In this document: piece after piece, positions 20,631 through 30,053 of the stretch
Position numbering within the stretch: position 1 is the stretch's first letter
Layout: each line of letters begins with the position of its first letter
From: Cytobacillus sp. NCCP-133
GTDB lineage: Bacteria > Bacillota > Bacilli > Bacillales > Cytobacillaceae
DNA: 64,000 bases
NCBI RefSeq assembly: GCF_026011715.1
Contig: NZ_BRVM01000016.1
Coordinates: forward strand, 1-64,000
Direction of reading: 5' to 3'
Made by a program: the position numbers and the translations under genes
Notes under the pieces: generated by a model
Told to the model about the DNA's origin: nothing
Database searches by the model: none
Seen by the model: the letters and a program-made list of their open reading frames with translations, nothing else

Positions 20631-21612
20631 ACATGCATTCTTTTAATATTTGCTGTGCATGCTCCTGAAGCTTGGCATACTGCTTGATTTCATCCTGATA
20701 TTCTTCTCTTTTAGACAGTGTAAATTCAATAGGATTATCCATATTAACGTCCAATTGACAGCGGAAAACGTAACTCGCATTTCCAATCAAGTCAATGGAT
20801 TGCTTCCCATTTTTCTCATGAACAACACAGCTTACTTTTCCGCCATTATTATAAACCTCTACAGGCTTTTCTATTTCATTAAGGCCGTTCATGCAAGTAA
20901 CAAGGGTGGATGCAGACATGGCCGTACCGCAAGCATTGGTAAAACCAACACCTCTTTCAAATGTCCGGACATAGATATGACCTTTTTTTAGTGGTTTTAC
21001 AAAACTGACATTTACACCATCGGGGAAAAATTCATTCGGTCCATTTAAATATTCACTAATGTTTTTTTGCAGATCCGATCTAATATGTTTTTTTTCGACA
21101 ATCGAAACAAAATGCGGATTCGGGACAGCTAAAGCTGTAAAGGACAATTCCTCAGAGATTTTGCTTATTTTTTCATTAATCAAGGTTTCCTTTTCAAGAA
21201 TAAGCGGCAGATCAATCAAATCGAAAGATACTGGAGAAATCTCAACCAAATAAGTCGGTATATCTGCAAGGATATCTTCCTGTTTTTTTACTTGTAAATC
21301 TGCTTTCATCGTTTCGATGATCGCTTCCTCTAAACCGAGAAGTTCACAAACATAACGAGCCACACAGCGCAGCCCATTTCCGCACATCGAAGCTTCGGAT
21401 CCATCCGGATTGAATACACGCATGTTTGCGTCTGCTTTCTTGCTTTTTAAAATATACAGGATTCCATCAGCACCCAGGTCAGTACTCCTGCTGCATATCG
21501 CTTTTGCCAGTTCAGCCCGCTGTGTATCTGTAAAACCATAAGTATTTGATATTTCATCTATAATAAAAAAGTCATTTCCTGAACCATGGCATTTAATAAG
21601 GTCGATCTTCAA
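20629..21612 (-). CDS. dapF: diaminopimelate epimerase
   Basis: 327 residues. It converts LL- to meso-diaminopimelate for lysine and peptidoglycan synthesis. Both catalytic cysteines are visible, in SMCGNGLRC and in FTNACGTAM. The frame is open to 21663, but GGAGG lies nine bases before a TTG at 21612, giving LKIDLIKCHGSGNDFF, the normal N-terminus. The protein is somewhat longer than the usual ~280 residues because of a charged C-terminal extension after about residue 285. Confidence 0.94.
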   Translation of the reverse strand: MKIDLIKCHGSGNDFFIIDEISNTYGFTDTQRAELAKAICSRSTDLGADGILYILKSKKADANMRVFNPDGSEASMCGNGLRCVARYVCELLGLEEAIIETMKADLQVKKQEDILADIPTYLVEISPVSFDLIDLPLILEKETLINEKISKISEELSFTALAVPNPHFVSIVEKKHIRSDLQKNISEYLNGPNEFFPDGVNVSFVKPLKKGHIYVRTFERGVGFTNACGTAMSASTLVTCMNGLNEIEKPVEVYNNGGKVSCVVHEKNGKQSIDLIGNASYVFRCQLDVNMDNPIEFTLSKREEYQDEIKQYAKLQEHAQQILKECM

Positions 21613-21850
21613 AATAAAATACCTCCAAACCTTTTGTAAATAACTTATAGATAAGAGTGCCATAAAACCATTTATTATTCAATAATAGTTTTCAATTTAT
21701 CTATATTCAGAATTTGAGTCTGTCGAAACTTGTAAAAAAGCAAAAATTAGTGTTTTTACAAAAAAATTAATTCTTTGCACTGGCAAAACGATTATTTCAA
21801 AGTCTCAATCCTTAATTGGATACAAGAGAGTCGAAGTGACAATTAGCAGC
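21613..21850. other. intergenic region upstream of dapF
   Basis: AT-rich promoter region of dapF with no open frame or clear structure. Confidence 0.4.
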
Positions 21851-21883
21851 AAAAAAGGATGCCCGTCATGAGCATCCTTTTAA
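21851..21883 (-). terminator. terminator of the NCS2 permease gene
   Basis: Complement AAAAGGATGC-TCATGACGG-GCATCCTTTTTT, a strong stem just after the stop codon. Confidence 0.8.
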
Positions 21884-21888
21884 CTATA

Positions 21889-23187
21889 TTAACTAATAAC
21901 ATGAAAAACAAAATTAAACAAGAACAGTGCAGCAATTACGTATAGAGCCACAGAAACTTCCCTGGCCTTCCCAATTGAAATCTTAAGGATTGGATAAAGG
22001 ATAAAGCCAATGGCTATGCCATCTGCAATGCTGTATGTGAAAGGAATCATGGCAATGATAAAGATGGACGGAAAACTTTCACTCATGTCCTTTAAATCAA
22101 GATTTCGGATGTTTTGGAGCATTAAGCCGCCAATAATCATTAAAATGGGCGCTATCGCACTGTTTGGAATCAGCTTAATAACCGGAATAAAGAAAGCCGA
22201 TAACAAAAATAGAAAACCTGTAGTTACTGTTGTCAGCCCTGTCCTTCCGCCTGCTGCCATGCTGGCTGCACTTTCAACGGTGGAAACAGTTGGGCTTGTT
22301 CCAAAAATGCCTGATAATAAAGCTGAAACCGAGTTTGCCTGAAATGCGCGTGAAAACTGTTCCGGCCTTTTGATAAAACCGACATGCCCGTGAACTAATC
22401 CGATATTTTCGAATACAAGCACCATTGTCAAAGAAAATACGGCGATCCAAAAAGTAATAGAAAGAATGTTCTCAAACGACATCGCTCCAAAAACTTGCAT
22501 ATAATCTGAAAGCGAAAATACCTTATGCTCTGTATTTTGCACATCAATTATGCCAAAGGCCCATGCAATTAAAGTCCCCGCAACAACCGTAATCAAAAAG
22601 TTGCCAGGTACATTTCGCATGAATAATATGATGGCAAGCAAGAAGGTCAGGATGGTTGCTAGTACCTGCGGATCTCCCAGTTCACCAAGAGCGATTATAG
22701 AGTTTGTCCCTTTTTCAACGATACCGCCCTTTTCAAGCCCTATCAGCATGAGGAAAAGACCCAATCCAACAGTGATGGCTTCTTTTAGCGACTGAGGTAT
22801 GGATTCGTTTAATGTCTTCGCAAAACGCGAGAACGCTACAAATACAAAGATAAGACCTGAAATAAAGACAACAGCCAATGCTTCCTGCCAGGACAGCCCC
22901 ATGGATTGGACCATCGTATAAGAGAATAAAGCATTAATCCCCATTCCCGGAACAAGAAGAATCGGAACATTCGCCCAGAAGCCCATAATTATACAGCCTA
23001 CCACTGAAGTTAATATGGTTGCCAGAATGGCTGCTTCCAACGGAATCCCTGCTTCTGATAGAATAAGAGAGTTAACAGCAATGATGTAGACAATCGTAAA
23101 AAACCCGATTGCTCCAGCCACAACCTCCCTCTTTACAGTTGCCCCATTTGAATCAAGCTGAAAAAGCTGGTTAAACCACTTGTTCAT
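21889..23187 (-). CDS. NCS2-family purine permease (PbuG/PbuO type)
   Basis: 432 residues with about 12-13 helices. It starts with the REVVAGAIGFFTIVYIIAVN segment and contains PGMGINALF (about residues 80-88) and GTSPTVSTVESAASMAAGGRTG (about 295-316), signatures of the AzgA/PbuG-type branch. This branch imports hypoxanthine, guanine or adenine by proton symport. No purine-riboswitch core is seen upstream, but a different structured leader is present. The ribosome site (AGGTAG) is weak. Confidence 0.88.
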   Translation of the reverse strand: MNKWFNQLFQLDSNGATVKREVVAGAIGFFTIVYIIAVNSLILSEAGIPLEAAILATILTSVVGCIIMGFWANVPILLVPGMGINALFSYTMVQSMGLSWQEALAVVFISGLIFVFVAFSRFAKTLNESIPQSLKEAITVGLGLFLMLIGLEKGGIVEKGTNSIIALGELGDPQVLATILTFLLAIILFMRNVPGNFLITVVAGTLIAWAFGIIDVQNTEHKVFSLSDYMQVFGAMSFENILSITFWIAVFSLTMVLVFENIGLVHGHVGFIKRPEQFSRAFQANSVSALLSGIFGTSPTVSTVESAASMAAGGRTGLTTVTTGFLFLLSAFFIPVIKLIPNSAIAPILMIIGGLMLQNIRNLDLKDMSESFPSIFIIAMIPFTYSIADGIAIGFILYPILKISIGKAREVSVALYVIAALFLFNFVFHVIS

Positions 23188-23280
23188 GTAAACTACCTAT
23201 CTATTTAATTAGCCCTCTCCCTACCCGCTCTCTCCAATAAGCTGAACTCTTCATTCAAAGAGAAGCCTTTTGCATCAGGT

Positions 23281-23420
23281 GAGCCACACAGCATATTTTA
23301 ACAAAAAATATGCTATCTGCCAACAGAAAGGTCAGACGTCTATTCAATAAGAAAAGCTCACGTCCTCCCAAATGCTACCTCGTTCGGTCGTGCGACCCTT
23401 AGGCTATACAATTGATCCTT
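23281..23420 (-). promoter_or_regulatory. unidentified structured leader of the purine permease
   Basis: On the minus strand a GC-rich block has GGGTCG-CAC-GACC, then ACGAGGTAGCATTTGGGAGG, and AGACGTCT. It is followed by a 10-bp AT-rich stem, AGCATATTTT / AAAATATGCT (about 23,291-23,315). The 355-base gap before the permease contains no open frame. The architecture suggests a cis-regulatory RNA. It does not match the purine, ykkC, PreQ1 or FMN motifs I could recall. Confidence 0.5.
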
Positions 23421-23542
23421 TGTGGAACTAAACAGTTATGAACATTGAAAATTTTTCCGCTTATTTTATAAATAAGGCTAACAAATGAGAAAACAGCTCC
23501 CGCTAATGTTAGCCAAATTTTTTTGAAGTTCAAGTTGAGTAA

Positions 23543-24025
23543 TTACTGGCCGGCAACCTCTGTCAACTGCTTATACAGATTACCCATTTCAATAGCTCCG
23601 ACAGCTGCTTCATAGCCTTTGTTTCCAGCTTTTGTACCTGCGCGCTCAATCGCCTGTTCAATTGTATCGGTCGTAAGGACACCGAAAATAACAGGTACAC
23701 CGCTTTGCATTGACGTTGAAGCTACCCCTTTTGCCACTTCACCGCTGACATAGTCAAAATGGGGTGTTGCTCCACGGATTACTGTTCCAAGTGTGATGAC
23801 TGCATCATATTTTCCTGATTCAGAAAGCTTCTTGGCTGCAAGGGGAATTTCAAATGCCCCAGGAACCCATACAACTGTTACATCCTCTTCATTTACTCCA
23901 TGTCGCTTAAGGGCATCTTCTGCTCCCCCTAAAAGCTTGCCAGTAATGAATTCGTTAAAACGCGAAACCACAATCGCCATTTTCAACCCAGTTCCTACTA
24001 AATGTCCTTCAACCACTTTTTTCAT
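23543..24025 (-). CDS. ribH: 6,7-dimethyl-8-ribityllumazine synthase
   Basis: 160 residues. It condenses the 4-carbon product of RibB with the pyrimidine from RibD to give lumazine, in an icosahedral shell around riboflavin synthase. [31 protein letters not shown] and [14 protein letters not shown] (catalytic His) are conserved. Last gene of the rib operon, 15 bases after ribBA; AAGGAGCGATC lies before the ATG. A RibT gene, usual in B. subtilis, is not present downstream. Confidence 0.97.
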   Translation of the reverse strand: MKKVVEGHLVGTGLKMAIVVSRFNEFITGKLLGGAEDALKRHGVNEEDVTVVWVPGAFEIPLAAKKLSESGKYDAVITLGTVIRGATPHFDYVSGEVAKGVASTSMQSGVPVIFGVLTTDTIEQAIERAGTKAGNKGYEAAVGAIEMGNLYKQLTEVAGQ

Positions 24026-24040
24026 CTCTCTGATCGCTCC

Positions 24041-25234
24041 TTAAAATTGTAATAAATGTCCAAGTTTCGTTTTTTTCGTCTTTAAGTAGTTCTCATTTTC
24101 GGTTTTTGCAGGCATTTGCAGCGCAACTCGTTCGACTACCTCAAGCCCGTATCCGCCCAGCCCTGCGATTTTGCGAGGATTATTGGTCAGCAATCGCATT
24201 TTTCTAACACCCAAATCCCTTAGAATCTGGGCCCCCACTCCATAATCACGCAGGTCATCCTTAAAGCCCAGCTTGTGATTAGCTTCAACGGTATCATAGC
24301 CCTCTTCTTGAAGCTTATAGGCCTTCATTTTATTAATCAGGCCGATTCCCCGGCCCTCCTGCCTCATATAAAGCAGAATCCCTTTGCCTTCTTTTTCAAT
24401 TTGTGTTAACGCAGCTTCAAGCTGAGGTCCGCAATCACAGCGGTTCGAACCGAATACATCCCCAGTCAGGCATTCGGAATGGACGCGCAGCAGTACAGGT
24501 TCATCCTCATTGATTTCTCCCTTTACAAGTGCAACATGATCTTTTCCATCTACCGTATTGGAATAACCTACAGCTCTGAAATCTCCAAGCTCTGTGGGCA
24601 GCTCAATTTCTACTTCCCGCTTTATAATCGAGTCATGCTTCAGCCGGTACTCAATCAATTGCTGAATCGTGATCATTTTCAGATCAAACTTTTCTGCCAC
24701 TTTTTCAAGATCATCTACTCTTGCCATCGTTCCATCGTCTTTCATTATTTCACAAATAATCCCGGCCGGCTTCGCTCCGGCAAGACGGGCCAAGTCGACC
24801 GCGGCCTCTGTATGGCCAGCTCGCCTTAACACACCGCCTCTTTTTGCCACTAACGGAAAGATATGCCCCGGACGAGAAAAATCTGAGGGCTTCGCATCAT
24901 CTGCAAGCATTTCTTTAATGGTAAAAGCGCGCTCAAAGGCGCTGATTCCTGTGGTTGTTTTGACATGGTCAATACTTACAGTAAAGGCTGTCCCATGGCT
25001 GTCAGTGTTTACTTCTACCATTGGATTCAGCTCCAGCTTTTCAGCGAGCTCCTCCGTAAGGGGAGCACAGATCAGACCTCTTCCTTCCTTAGCCATGAAA
25101 TTAATGGTATCTGGCTTAGCATATTCGGCAATTGCCAGAAAATCACCTTCATTTTCTCTGTCTTCATCATCACAAACAATAATGACTTTCCCGGCTTTCA
25201 AATCTTCTAAGGCATCTCGAATTTCACTGAACAC
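24041..25234 (-). CDS. ribBA: bifunctional DHBP synthase / GTP cyclohydrolase II
   Basis: 397 residues. Residues 1-200 are 3,4-dihydroxy-2-butanone-4-phosphate synthase ([11 protein letters not shown] acidic loop, [14 protein letters not shown]). The rest is GTP cyclohydrolase II, with zinc cysteines in [17 protein letters not shown] and RQEGRGIGL. It supplies both precursors of riboflavin. The frame is open to 25255, but GGAGGG lies eight bases before a GTG at 25234, giving the B. subtilis-like start and length. Confidence 0.96.
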   Translation of the reverse strand: MFSEIRDALEDLKAGKVIIVCDDEDRENEGDFLAIAEYAKPDTINFMAKEGRGLICAPLTEELAEKLELNPMVEVNTDSHGTAFTVSIDHVKTTTGISAFERAFTIKEMLADDAKPSDFSRPGHIFPLVAKRGGVLRRAGHTEAAVDLARLAGAKPAGIICEIMKDDGTMARVDDLEKVAEKFDLKMITIQQLIEYRLKHDSIIKREVEIELPTELGDFRAVGYSNTVDGKDHVALVKGEINEDEPVLLRVHSECLTGDVFGSNRCDCGPQLEAALTQIEKEGKGILLYMRQEGRGIGLINKMKAYKLQEEGYDTVEANHKLGFKDDLRDYGVGAQILRDLGVRKMRLLTNNPRKIAGLGGYGLEVVERVALQMPAKTENENYLKTKKTKLGHLLQF

Positions 25235-25263
25235 CTTACTGTCCCTCCTTCTCATACTACATT

Positions 25264-25917
25264 TTATAAGAAACCATTTTCTTGTAAAAATTGCTCTGAT
25301 ATCCCCTTTTGTGGAGCTGCATTTTCATGCTGCTTATTCATAAAGGAATAAAGGTATTTAGCTAGCATATCAAATTCAAGATTCACAATATCTCCAGCAG
25401 CTTTGAATCCAAGGACCGTTTCACTGGCAGTATGGGGAATAATTGATACCGTTACAGTATTCCCCTCGTTTCCAAAAACAGTAAGGGATATCCCGTCCAC
25501 AGCAATGGACCCTTTCATGATGAGCAAATGGCTTAATGCAGCAGGCACTGATATTTGGATATAGATTGCATTATCACTCGCTGTTTTTTTCAAAATTTGC
25601 CCTGTGCCATCAACATGGCCAGTAACAAAATGCCCGCCAAAACGGCCGTTTGCTGACATTGCCCTTTCCAAGTTAACTTTTGAGCGTTCTTTTATGGCAG
25701 AAAGCGAAGTGCTTTTAAAAGTCTCAGGCATTATATCTGCTGAAAATTCGTCTTTCATAAATTCAGTAACGGTGAGGCATACGCCATTTACCGAAATGCT
25801 ATCCCCAAGCTGAATGTCTGACAATATTTTGGATGCTCCAATGGTCAGTTTCATTGCTTTGCCCTGCTGTACGACTTTTTTTACGGTGCCAAGTTCTTCG
25901 ATAATACCTGTAAACAT
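25264..25917 (-). CDS. ribE: riboflavin synthase alpha chain
   Basis: 217 residues made of two lumazine-binding repeats, the first starting [12 protein letters not shown] and the second around [11 protein letters not shown]. It dismutates two lumazines to riboflavin. The ATG overlaps the TAA of ribD, with GGAGGCACAAG inside the end of ribD, so translation is probably coupled. Confidence 0.97.
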   Translation of the reverse strand: MFTGIIEELGTVKKVVQQGKAMKLTIGASKILSDIQLGDSISVNGVCLTVTEFMKDEFSADIMPETFKSTSLSAIKERSKVNLERAMSANGRFGGHFVTGHVDGTGQILKKTASDNAIYIQISVPAALSHLLIMKGSIAVDGISLTVFGNEGNTVTVSIIPHTASETVLGFKAAGDIVNLEFDMLAKYLYSFMNKQHENAAPQKGISEQFLQENGFL

Positions 25918-27014
25918 TAATCTTGTGCCTCCTTAAGAGGTTTTGCAGTAATTTTAAGATCCCTGCCAATCCTTTCAATTTCAACAAATTCGAGCGAAGG
26001 CGCATCTTTTACAAAATCAGCACCGATTCCTCCAACAAAAGGAATTGCTTCTTTGCCTCCAATAATTTTAGGCGCCATATAAAGGATTACTTGCTGAAAT
26101 GAACGGCTTTTTATAAACGAAGCGTGCACTTCTGATCCGCCTTCAACAAAAAGCGTCATGATGTTCCTTTCTCCTAAATCTTTTAACACTTCTTTAATTG
26201 AAATGACTTTGGAAGGAAAGGCAACAATTTCCACGCCAAACCTTTTTATCTCTTCCGCTTTAGTTTCATCTATGCCTGAGCCGGTATAGATAATTGTCTT
26301 AACAGCCTGATCCCGGATGACGTTAGCGTCAGCCGGTATTCTTAAATTAGTATCTAAAATAATTCGAATGGGATTTTTTCCGCCTTGGGGCAGCCTGGCG
26401 GTTAAAAGAGGATTATCGTGAATGATGGTGCTTACACCTGTTAAGATTGCGTCATGTTCGTGCCGTAGCCGATGGACATCCTGCCTGGATTCTGGAGAGG
26501 TAATCCATTTGCTGTCCCCGGTTTTTGCAGCTGTTTTTCCATCAAAGGAGGAGGCTGCTTTAATCGTTACATATGGTGTTTTTGTTTTTATAAAATGAAA
26601 AAATGGTTCATTAAGAGCATCTGCTTCTTCATGCATTAGGCCTGTAACAACCTCGATGCCGGCCTCTTCCATCCTCGTAATTCCTTTGCCTGCTACTAGC
26701 GGATTTGGATCTTCAGAAGCTATAAACACCCTTTTAATGCCTGAGTTTATAATTAAATCCGCACATGGCGGTGTTCTTCCAAAATGGCTGCATGGTTCAA
26801 GCGTGACAAAAATATCAGCGCCTTTTGCCTTTTCACCGGCAGCAGCTATGGCATGAACTTCTGCATGGGGGGTTCCTGCTTTCAGGTGAGCACCCATCCC
26901 CAAGATTTCACCATCTTTAACAACAACCGCACCCACCTGGGGGTTAGGACTGGTTTGCCCTTTAGTGGCCGCTGCCAGGCTTATGGCTAACTTCATATAC
27001 TCTTGATGCTTCAA
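25917..27014 (-). CDS. ribD: bifunctional riboflavin deaminase/reductase
   Basis: 365 residues. The N-terminal zinc deaminase carries HAEVHAI and PCSHFGRTPPC. The C-terminal reductase has VTIKAASSFDGKTA and FVEGGSEVHASF. It performs the second and third steps from GTP to the ribitylamino-uracil. The start is TTG at 27014 with GGAGG about 11 bases upstream; aligned with B. subtilis the extra six residues before MKLAISLA fit. First gene of the operon, behind the FMN riboswitch. Confidence 0.95.
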   Translation of the reverse strand: MKHQEYMKLAISLAAATKGQTSPNPQVGAVVVKDGEILGMGAHLKAGTPHAEVHAIAAAGEKAKGADIFVTLEPCSHFGRTPPCADLIINSGIKRVFIASEDPNPLVAGKGITRMEEAGIEVVTGLMHEEADALNEPFFHFIKTKTPYVTIKAASSFDGKTAAKTGDSKWITSPESRQDVHRLRHEHDAILTGVSTIIHDNPLLTARLPQGGKNPIRIILDTNLRIPADANVIRDQAVKTIIYTGSGIDETKAEEIKRFGVEIVAFPSKVISIKEVLKDLGERNIMTLFVEGGSEVHASFIKSRSFQQVILYMAPKIIGGKEAIPFVGGIGADFVKDAPSLEFVEIERIGRDLKITAKPLKEAQD

Positions 27015-27065
27015 ATTACATGAAGCCTCCTTCCCTTACTACTTCTCCAAATTAAGTATGAAACG

Positions 27066-27097
27066 GCAAAACCCCGCACACCAACAAGGTAATACGG
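27066..27097 (-). terminator. riboswitch-controlled terminator before ribD
   Basis: Complement CCGTATTACC-TTGTT-GGTGTGCGG with one bulge, then GGTTTT. It lies between the FMN aptamer and ribD. Confidence 0.75.
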
Positions 27098-27159
27098 AGC
27101 AAAATCACATGACTAACTAAGCGTTTAAAAAAGTTTTTTTGAACGCAGCACTATAATCA

Positions 27160-27354
27160 TTCCTTCTCCCATCCAGACTTTCACTGTCGGCTTTGGAGTT
27201 TCACCAAATCCACCGTTTTCATTAAAAATGCGCAAGCACCTTGCTCACCAAGGAACGCAAACATTCTGTCAATAACGAAACCGGGTCACGGACTTAGAGG
27301 GCGTACCCTCATTACCGCCGGTTGGGAATTTCACCCTGCCCCGAAGGAAATCCT
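27160..27354 (-). promoter_or_regulatory. FMN riboswitch (RFN element)
   Basis: The minus strand shows the RFN blocks in order: AGGATTTCCTTCGGGGCAGG, GAAATTCCCAACCGGCGGTA, AGTCCGTGACCC, GGTGAAACTCC and AAAGCCGACAGT, closing with TGGATGGGAGAAGGA. FMN binding lowers expression of ribDEBAH. A further hairpin, GCGTT / AACGC (27,121-27,146), follows the aptamer. Confidence 0.97.
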
Positions 27355-27479
27355 ATTCTATTATAAGAATCTTATCATGAACTCTCGGAATATACAAAGA
27401 GAAAAGTTCGGCAAAATCGAAACTTTTACGGCAGCTGTCCGTATACTTACCATCAAACAATTGAAAGGATGCTACATAA

Positions 27480-28295
27480 ATGATTGAGACTAAAGACTAT
27501 TTGATAAATGAGTTAAAAAAATGCGAGGACTGGGAAAAAGAGCAGGGTGACCTATGGTTTTGGGAGAAGATTGGCCGCCTTCCTTTTAAGCTCTTAGATA
27601 AGTTCACACCGGAATTTCTCCAAAAGAAGGTTGGTGTAATTCTTGACGAGCTTGGCACTTACATTCAATCTGGAGGAAGGTATTTAAGCTCGGTATCCTC
27701 CTTAAAGAATTATTATTCAGATGAAAATATTTATACTCTAAATGATGTCGAATGCCTGCCGATAGCAAGAATGGATGAAGTTGCCGCTAGGATTTCCTCC
27801 AGCCGTAAAAGAGCTGCAGCATTTCAGGGTGCCAGTACAGGAGTTGGCGGTGTTTTTACTCTTGCCATTGATATCCCTCTATTGCTCGGGATCAAGCTGA
27901 AAACCCTTCAGGACATCGCGATCTGTTATGGATTTGATCCTGCAGATAAAAAGGAAAGGATGATCATCGTTAAAATTCTGCAATTTGTTTCTTCCGATAT
28001 CGTTGGCAAGGAAGCCATTTTACAGCAGCTATCCATGTTTGCCTCCAACACAGACGGATCTAAAAGAGAAGTAGTTTCTGAGTTGCAGGGATGGAGAGAA
28101 GTCGTATTTTCCTACCGGGACCAAATTGGCTGGAAAAAGCTCTTTCAGATGGTGCCGATTGCAGGGCTATTATTTGGAGCCTTCATTAACCGTTCGGCAG
28201 TAAATGATCTTGCTGAAGCAGGGATGATGCTCTACCGCAAAAGAGCGATTCTTGCTCGCTTGGATCAGCAGAAAAAAAAGCCGGAGAGCATATAA
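27480..28295 (+). CDS. EcsC-family protein
   Basis: 271 residues. The central AAAFQGASTGVGGVFTLAID, with a following hydrophobic stretch (about 118-140), is the EcsC-family core; a second hydrophobic segment lies near residue 225 (VPIAGLLFGAFIN). EcsC in B. subtilis lies beside the Ecs ABC transporter, but the family's biochemical role is unknown. Here there is no ABC gene nearby. The ribosome site GAAAGGATG is about nine bases before the ATG. Confidence 0.85.
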   Translation: MIETKDYLINELKKCEDWEKEQGDLWFWEKIGRLPFKLLDKFTPEFLQKKVGVILDELGTYIQSGGRYLSSVSSLKNYYSDENIYTLNDVECLPIARMDEVAARISSSRKRAAAFQGASTGVGGVFTLAIDIPLLLGIKLKTLQDIAICYGFDPADKKERMIIVKILQFVSSDIVGKEAILQQLSMFASNTDGSKREVVSELQGWREVVFSYRDQIGWKKLFQMVPIAGLLFGAFINRSAVNDLAEAGMMLYRKRAILARLDQQKKKPESI

Positions 28296-28313
28296 TTGCC
28301 TCCCCGGCTTTTC
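28276..28313. terminator. convergent terminator between EcsC and ResA-like genes
   Basis: AAAAGCCGG / CCGGCTTTTC with an 18-nt loop, overlapping the end of the EcsC gene. Confidence 0.7.
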
Positions 28314-28318
28314 ATTTC

Positions 28319-28894
28319 TTATGGCAGTCTTTTAATTTCCTTTTCCATATATTCTTCATTCAACGCTCCAAGAACTTTTTCTCTAATCACACCGTCCGAA
28401 TCAATAAAGTAGCTTGTAGGATATGCAAGCACTTCGTAATCAGCTCCTACAGCTCCTTTTTCATCCAATGGAATAGTAAAAGTAAGTCCAAGCTCTTCAA
28501 CAAATCGCTCTGCGTCTCCACTGTTTTTCTCTGTATTTGTAAGATTCACTGCAACTATATCAAAATTCTCATCTTTATATTTATTGTATAGCTTTTCCAT
28601 ATGCGGCATTTCCGCCCGGCATGGTGGACACCAGCTTCCCCAGAAATTTAAAAGGACCGCTTTGCCTCTGTAATCACTTAGCTTTACAGCATTGCCTTCC
28701 AAATCCTTGAGCTCAAAATCAGGAGCAAGATTTCCTTTTTCCAAACCGACAGGCAGATGGTCCGGATTATCAATTTTTTCATATTTCTGCATTTGTCCCG
28801 CCTGTTCAATCATCCCTTTATCCTTAAGGATTGTTTTATCAACAATAAACAGTAAAAGGACAATAACTGCAGCTGCCAGCAAAAACTTTTTCAT
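28319..28894 (-). CDS. ResA/TlpA-like membrane-anchored thiol-disulfide oxidoreductase
   Basis: 191 residues. A single N-terminal helix (about 4-17) anchors a thioredoxin fold facing outward. The active site is WCPPC (about residues 90-94) in FWGSWCPPCRAEMPHME, and the cis-Pro motif YPTS follows. Such proteins reduce disulfides in apocytochrome c or spore/envelope proteins. The usual resB/resC cytochrome-assembly genes are not adjacent, so the partner is unknown. GAGGTGTCCAA precedes the ATG. Confidence 0.88.
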   Translation of the reverse strand: MKKFLLAAAVIVLLLFIVDKTILKDKGMIEQAGQMQKYEKIDNPDHLPVGLEKGNLAPDFELKDLEGNAVKLSDYRGKAVLLNFWGSWCPPCRAEMPHMEKLYNKYKDENFDIVAVNLTNTEKNSGDAERFVEELGLTFTIPLDEKGAVGADYEVLAYPTSYFIDSDGVIREKVLGALNEEYMEKEIKRLP

Positions 28895-28992
28895 TTGGAC
28901 ACCTCTATATCAGTTACTTTTCTCTTCCGTCTTTTAGCTAAATCTATCTTACAATACGGGGAATAGGGATTCCATCATTCTGCCTTTGCCTT

Positions 28993-29785
28993 TTAATGGT
29001 TCCTGTAATGAAACAGGCGCGCAAAAATTGCGTAAATCCTAAGCTTTTCCTTAACAGATATTCCAGATTCAAATGAAAGTACCGGCGTGTTGGGGTCTAA
29101 AAACCGGTGGCCCCATTCAGTTGGCATCCAGCCTTTTCGAAATCGGGCAACCTTTTTTTGAATCTGCATCATAAACTTGCAGATCAGTATAAAATAAATT
29201 TTTGGACATATAATAATGTCCATTGCTATGATGATAAATTCGTTTATCGCCTTTTGGTTTAGAAAGAATTTTTTCTTTTCCAGAAGTTCTGCAATTAATT
29301 ATTTCAATACCGGCTTTCCTGATATAGATCACAGCTTCAAGTTCGTTAACTTGGTTAAAGATTCCCAGCTTTTTCGGCAATAAACAATCTAAAAAATAGG
29401 GCAAGAACCATCGTATTTTCCACATGTTCATATCTCTAATTTCCCCAATCTGCATTCCTTTTGGATTAAATATAATCATTCGCAGGGAAGGAGCAGGCAT
29501 GTAGGTGATCAGGACATTAGACTGTAAAAGAAAAGGAAAATTACCTGCACGTATATAACGCAATCTTGTATTCGCGACTTTCTTTGCCCTTTGTTTATTC
29601 AGCAAAAATACTTGAAAGCACAAAAAACTATAAATAATAAAAGGAGCAGTAATCAGAAGCAGATTGATGCGCGAAACATTTATAATGGAATACACGAGAA
29701 AAATAGAAGAAGGCATAAGCGCTGCCAGGCTGCCATTCAGAGAAATGTCAGCTGATTGGCGGTAATATTGCTGGATATTCATCAT
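28993..29785 (-). pseudogene. two-helix membrane protein with a frameshift at an A7 run
   Basis: The first frame (29785 to 29117) gives 222 residues with two helices near residues 20-65 and a soluble domain. At CAAAAAAAGG (about 29,150) the reading slips into MPISKRLD and stops. In the neighbouring frame the sequence continues naturally (VARFRKGWMPTEWGHRF and on to FARLFHYRNH at 28993). Restoring one base gives about 263 residues. The homopolymer could be a true mutation, a slippage site or a sequencing error. The protein is not recognised. Confidence 0.65.
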
Positions 29786-30001
29786 CAGGACTCCCTGTTT
29801 ATATATTCTTCACTATTCTATTAAGTGAATCTCGTAAACATGAATATAATAGGAGAACTTTTGCAGAAATGTTTTAATCCGTTCCTCCACCGATTTTGAA
29901 AAAGACTCTTTTCACATAGATTATTTTTTGCTTATGAATGAAGTCCGCTGACCGCAGCTAAAATCAAGACGTTACTAAATCCCGGTAACCGCTCTCACAA
30001 A

Positions 30002-30030
30002 CATAAAAAACACTCTATTAAAGAGTGTTG
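30002..30030 (-). terminator. terminator of the WYL regulator gene
   Basis: Complement AACACTCT-TTAAT-AGAGTGTTTTTTATG. Confidence 0.8.
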
Positions 30031-30053
30031 AAGCAGTGTTGAAGGCAGCCTGT

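Noticed and set aside
23188-23420. Purine (guanine/adenine) riboswitch upstream of the NCS2 permease
   Set aside because: The conserved three-way-junction sequences could not be found in the leader.
24669-25343. 224-codon plus-strand frame
   Set aside because: Antisense shadow of ribBA/ribE, which have clear enzyme motifs.
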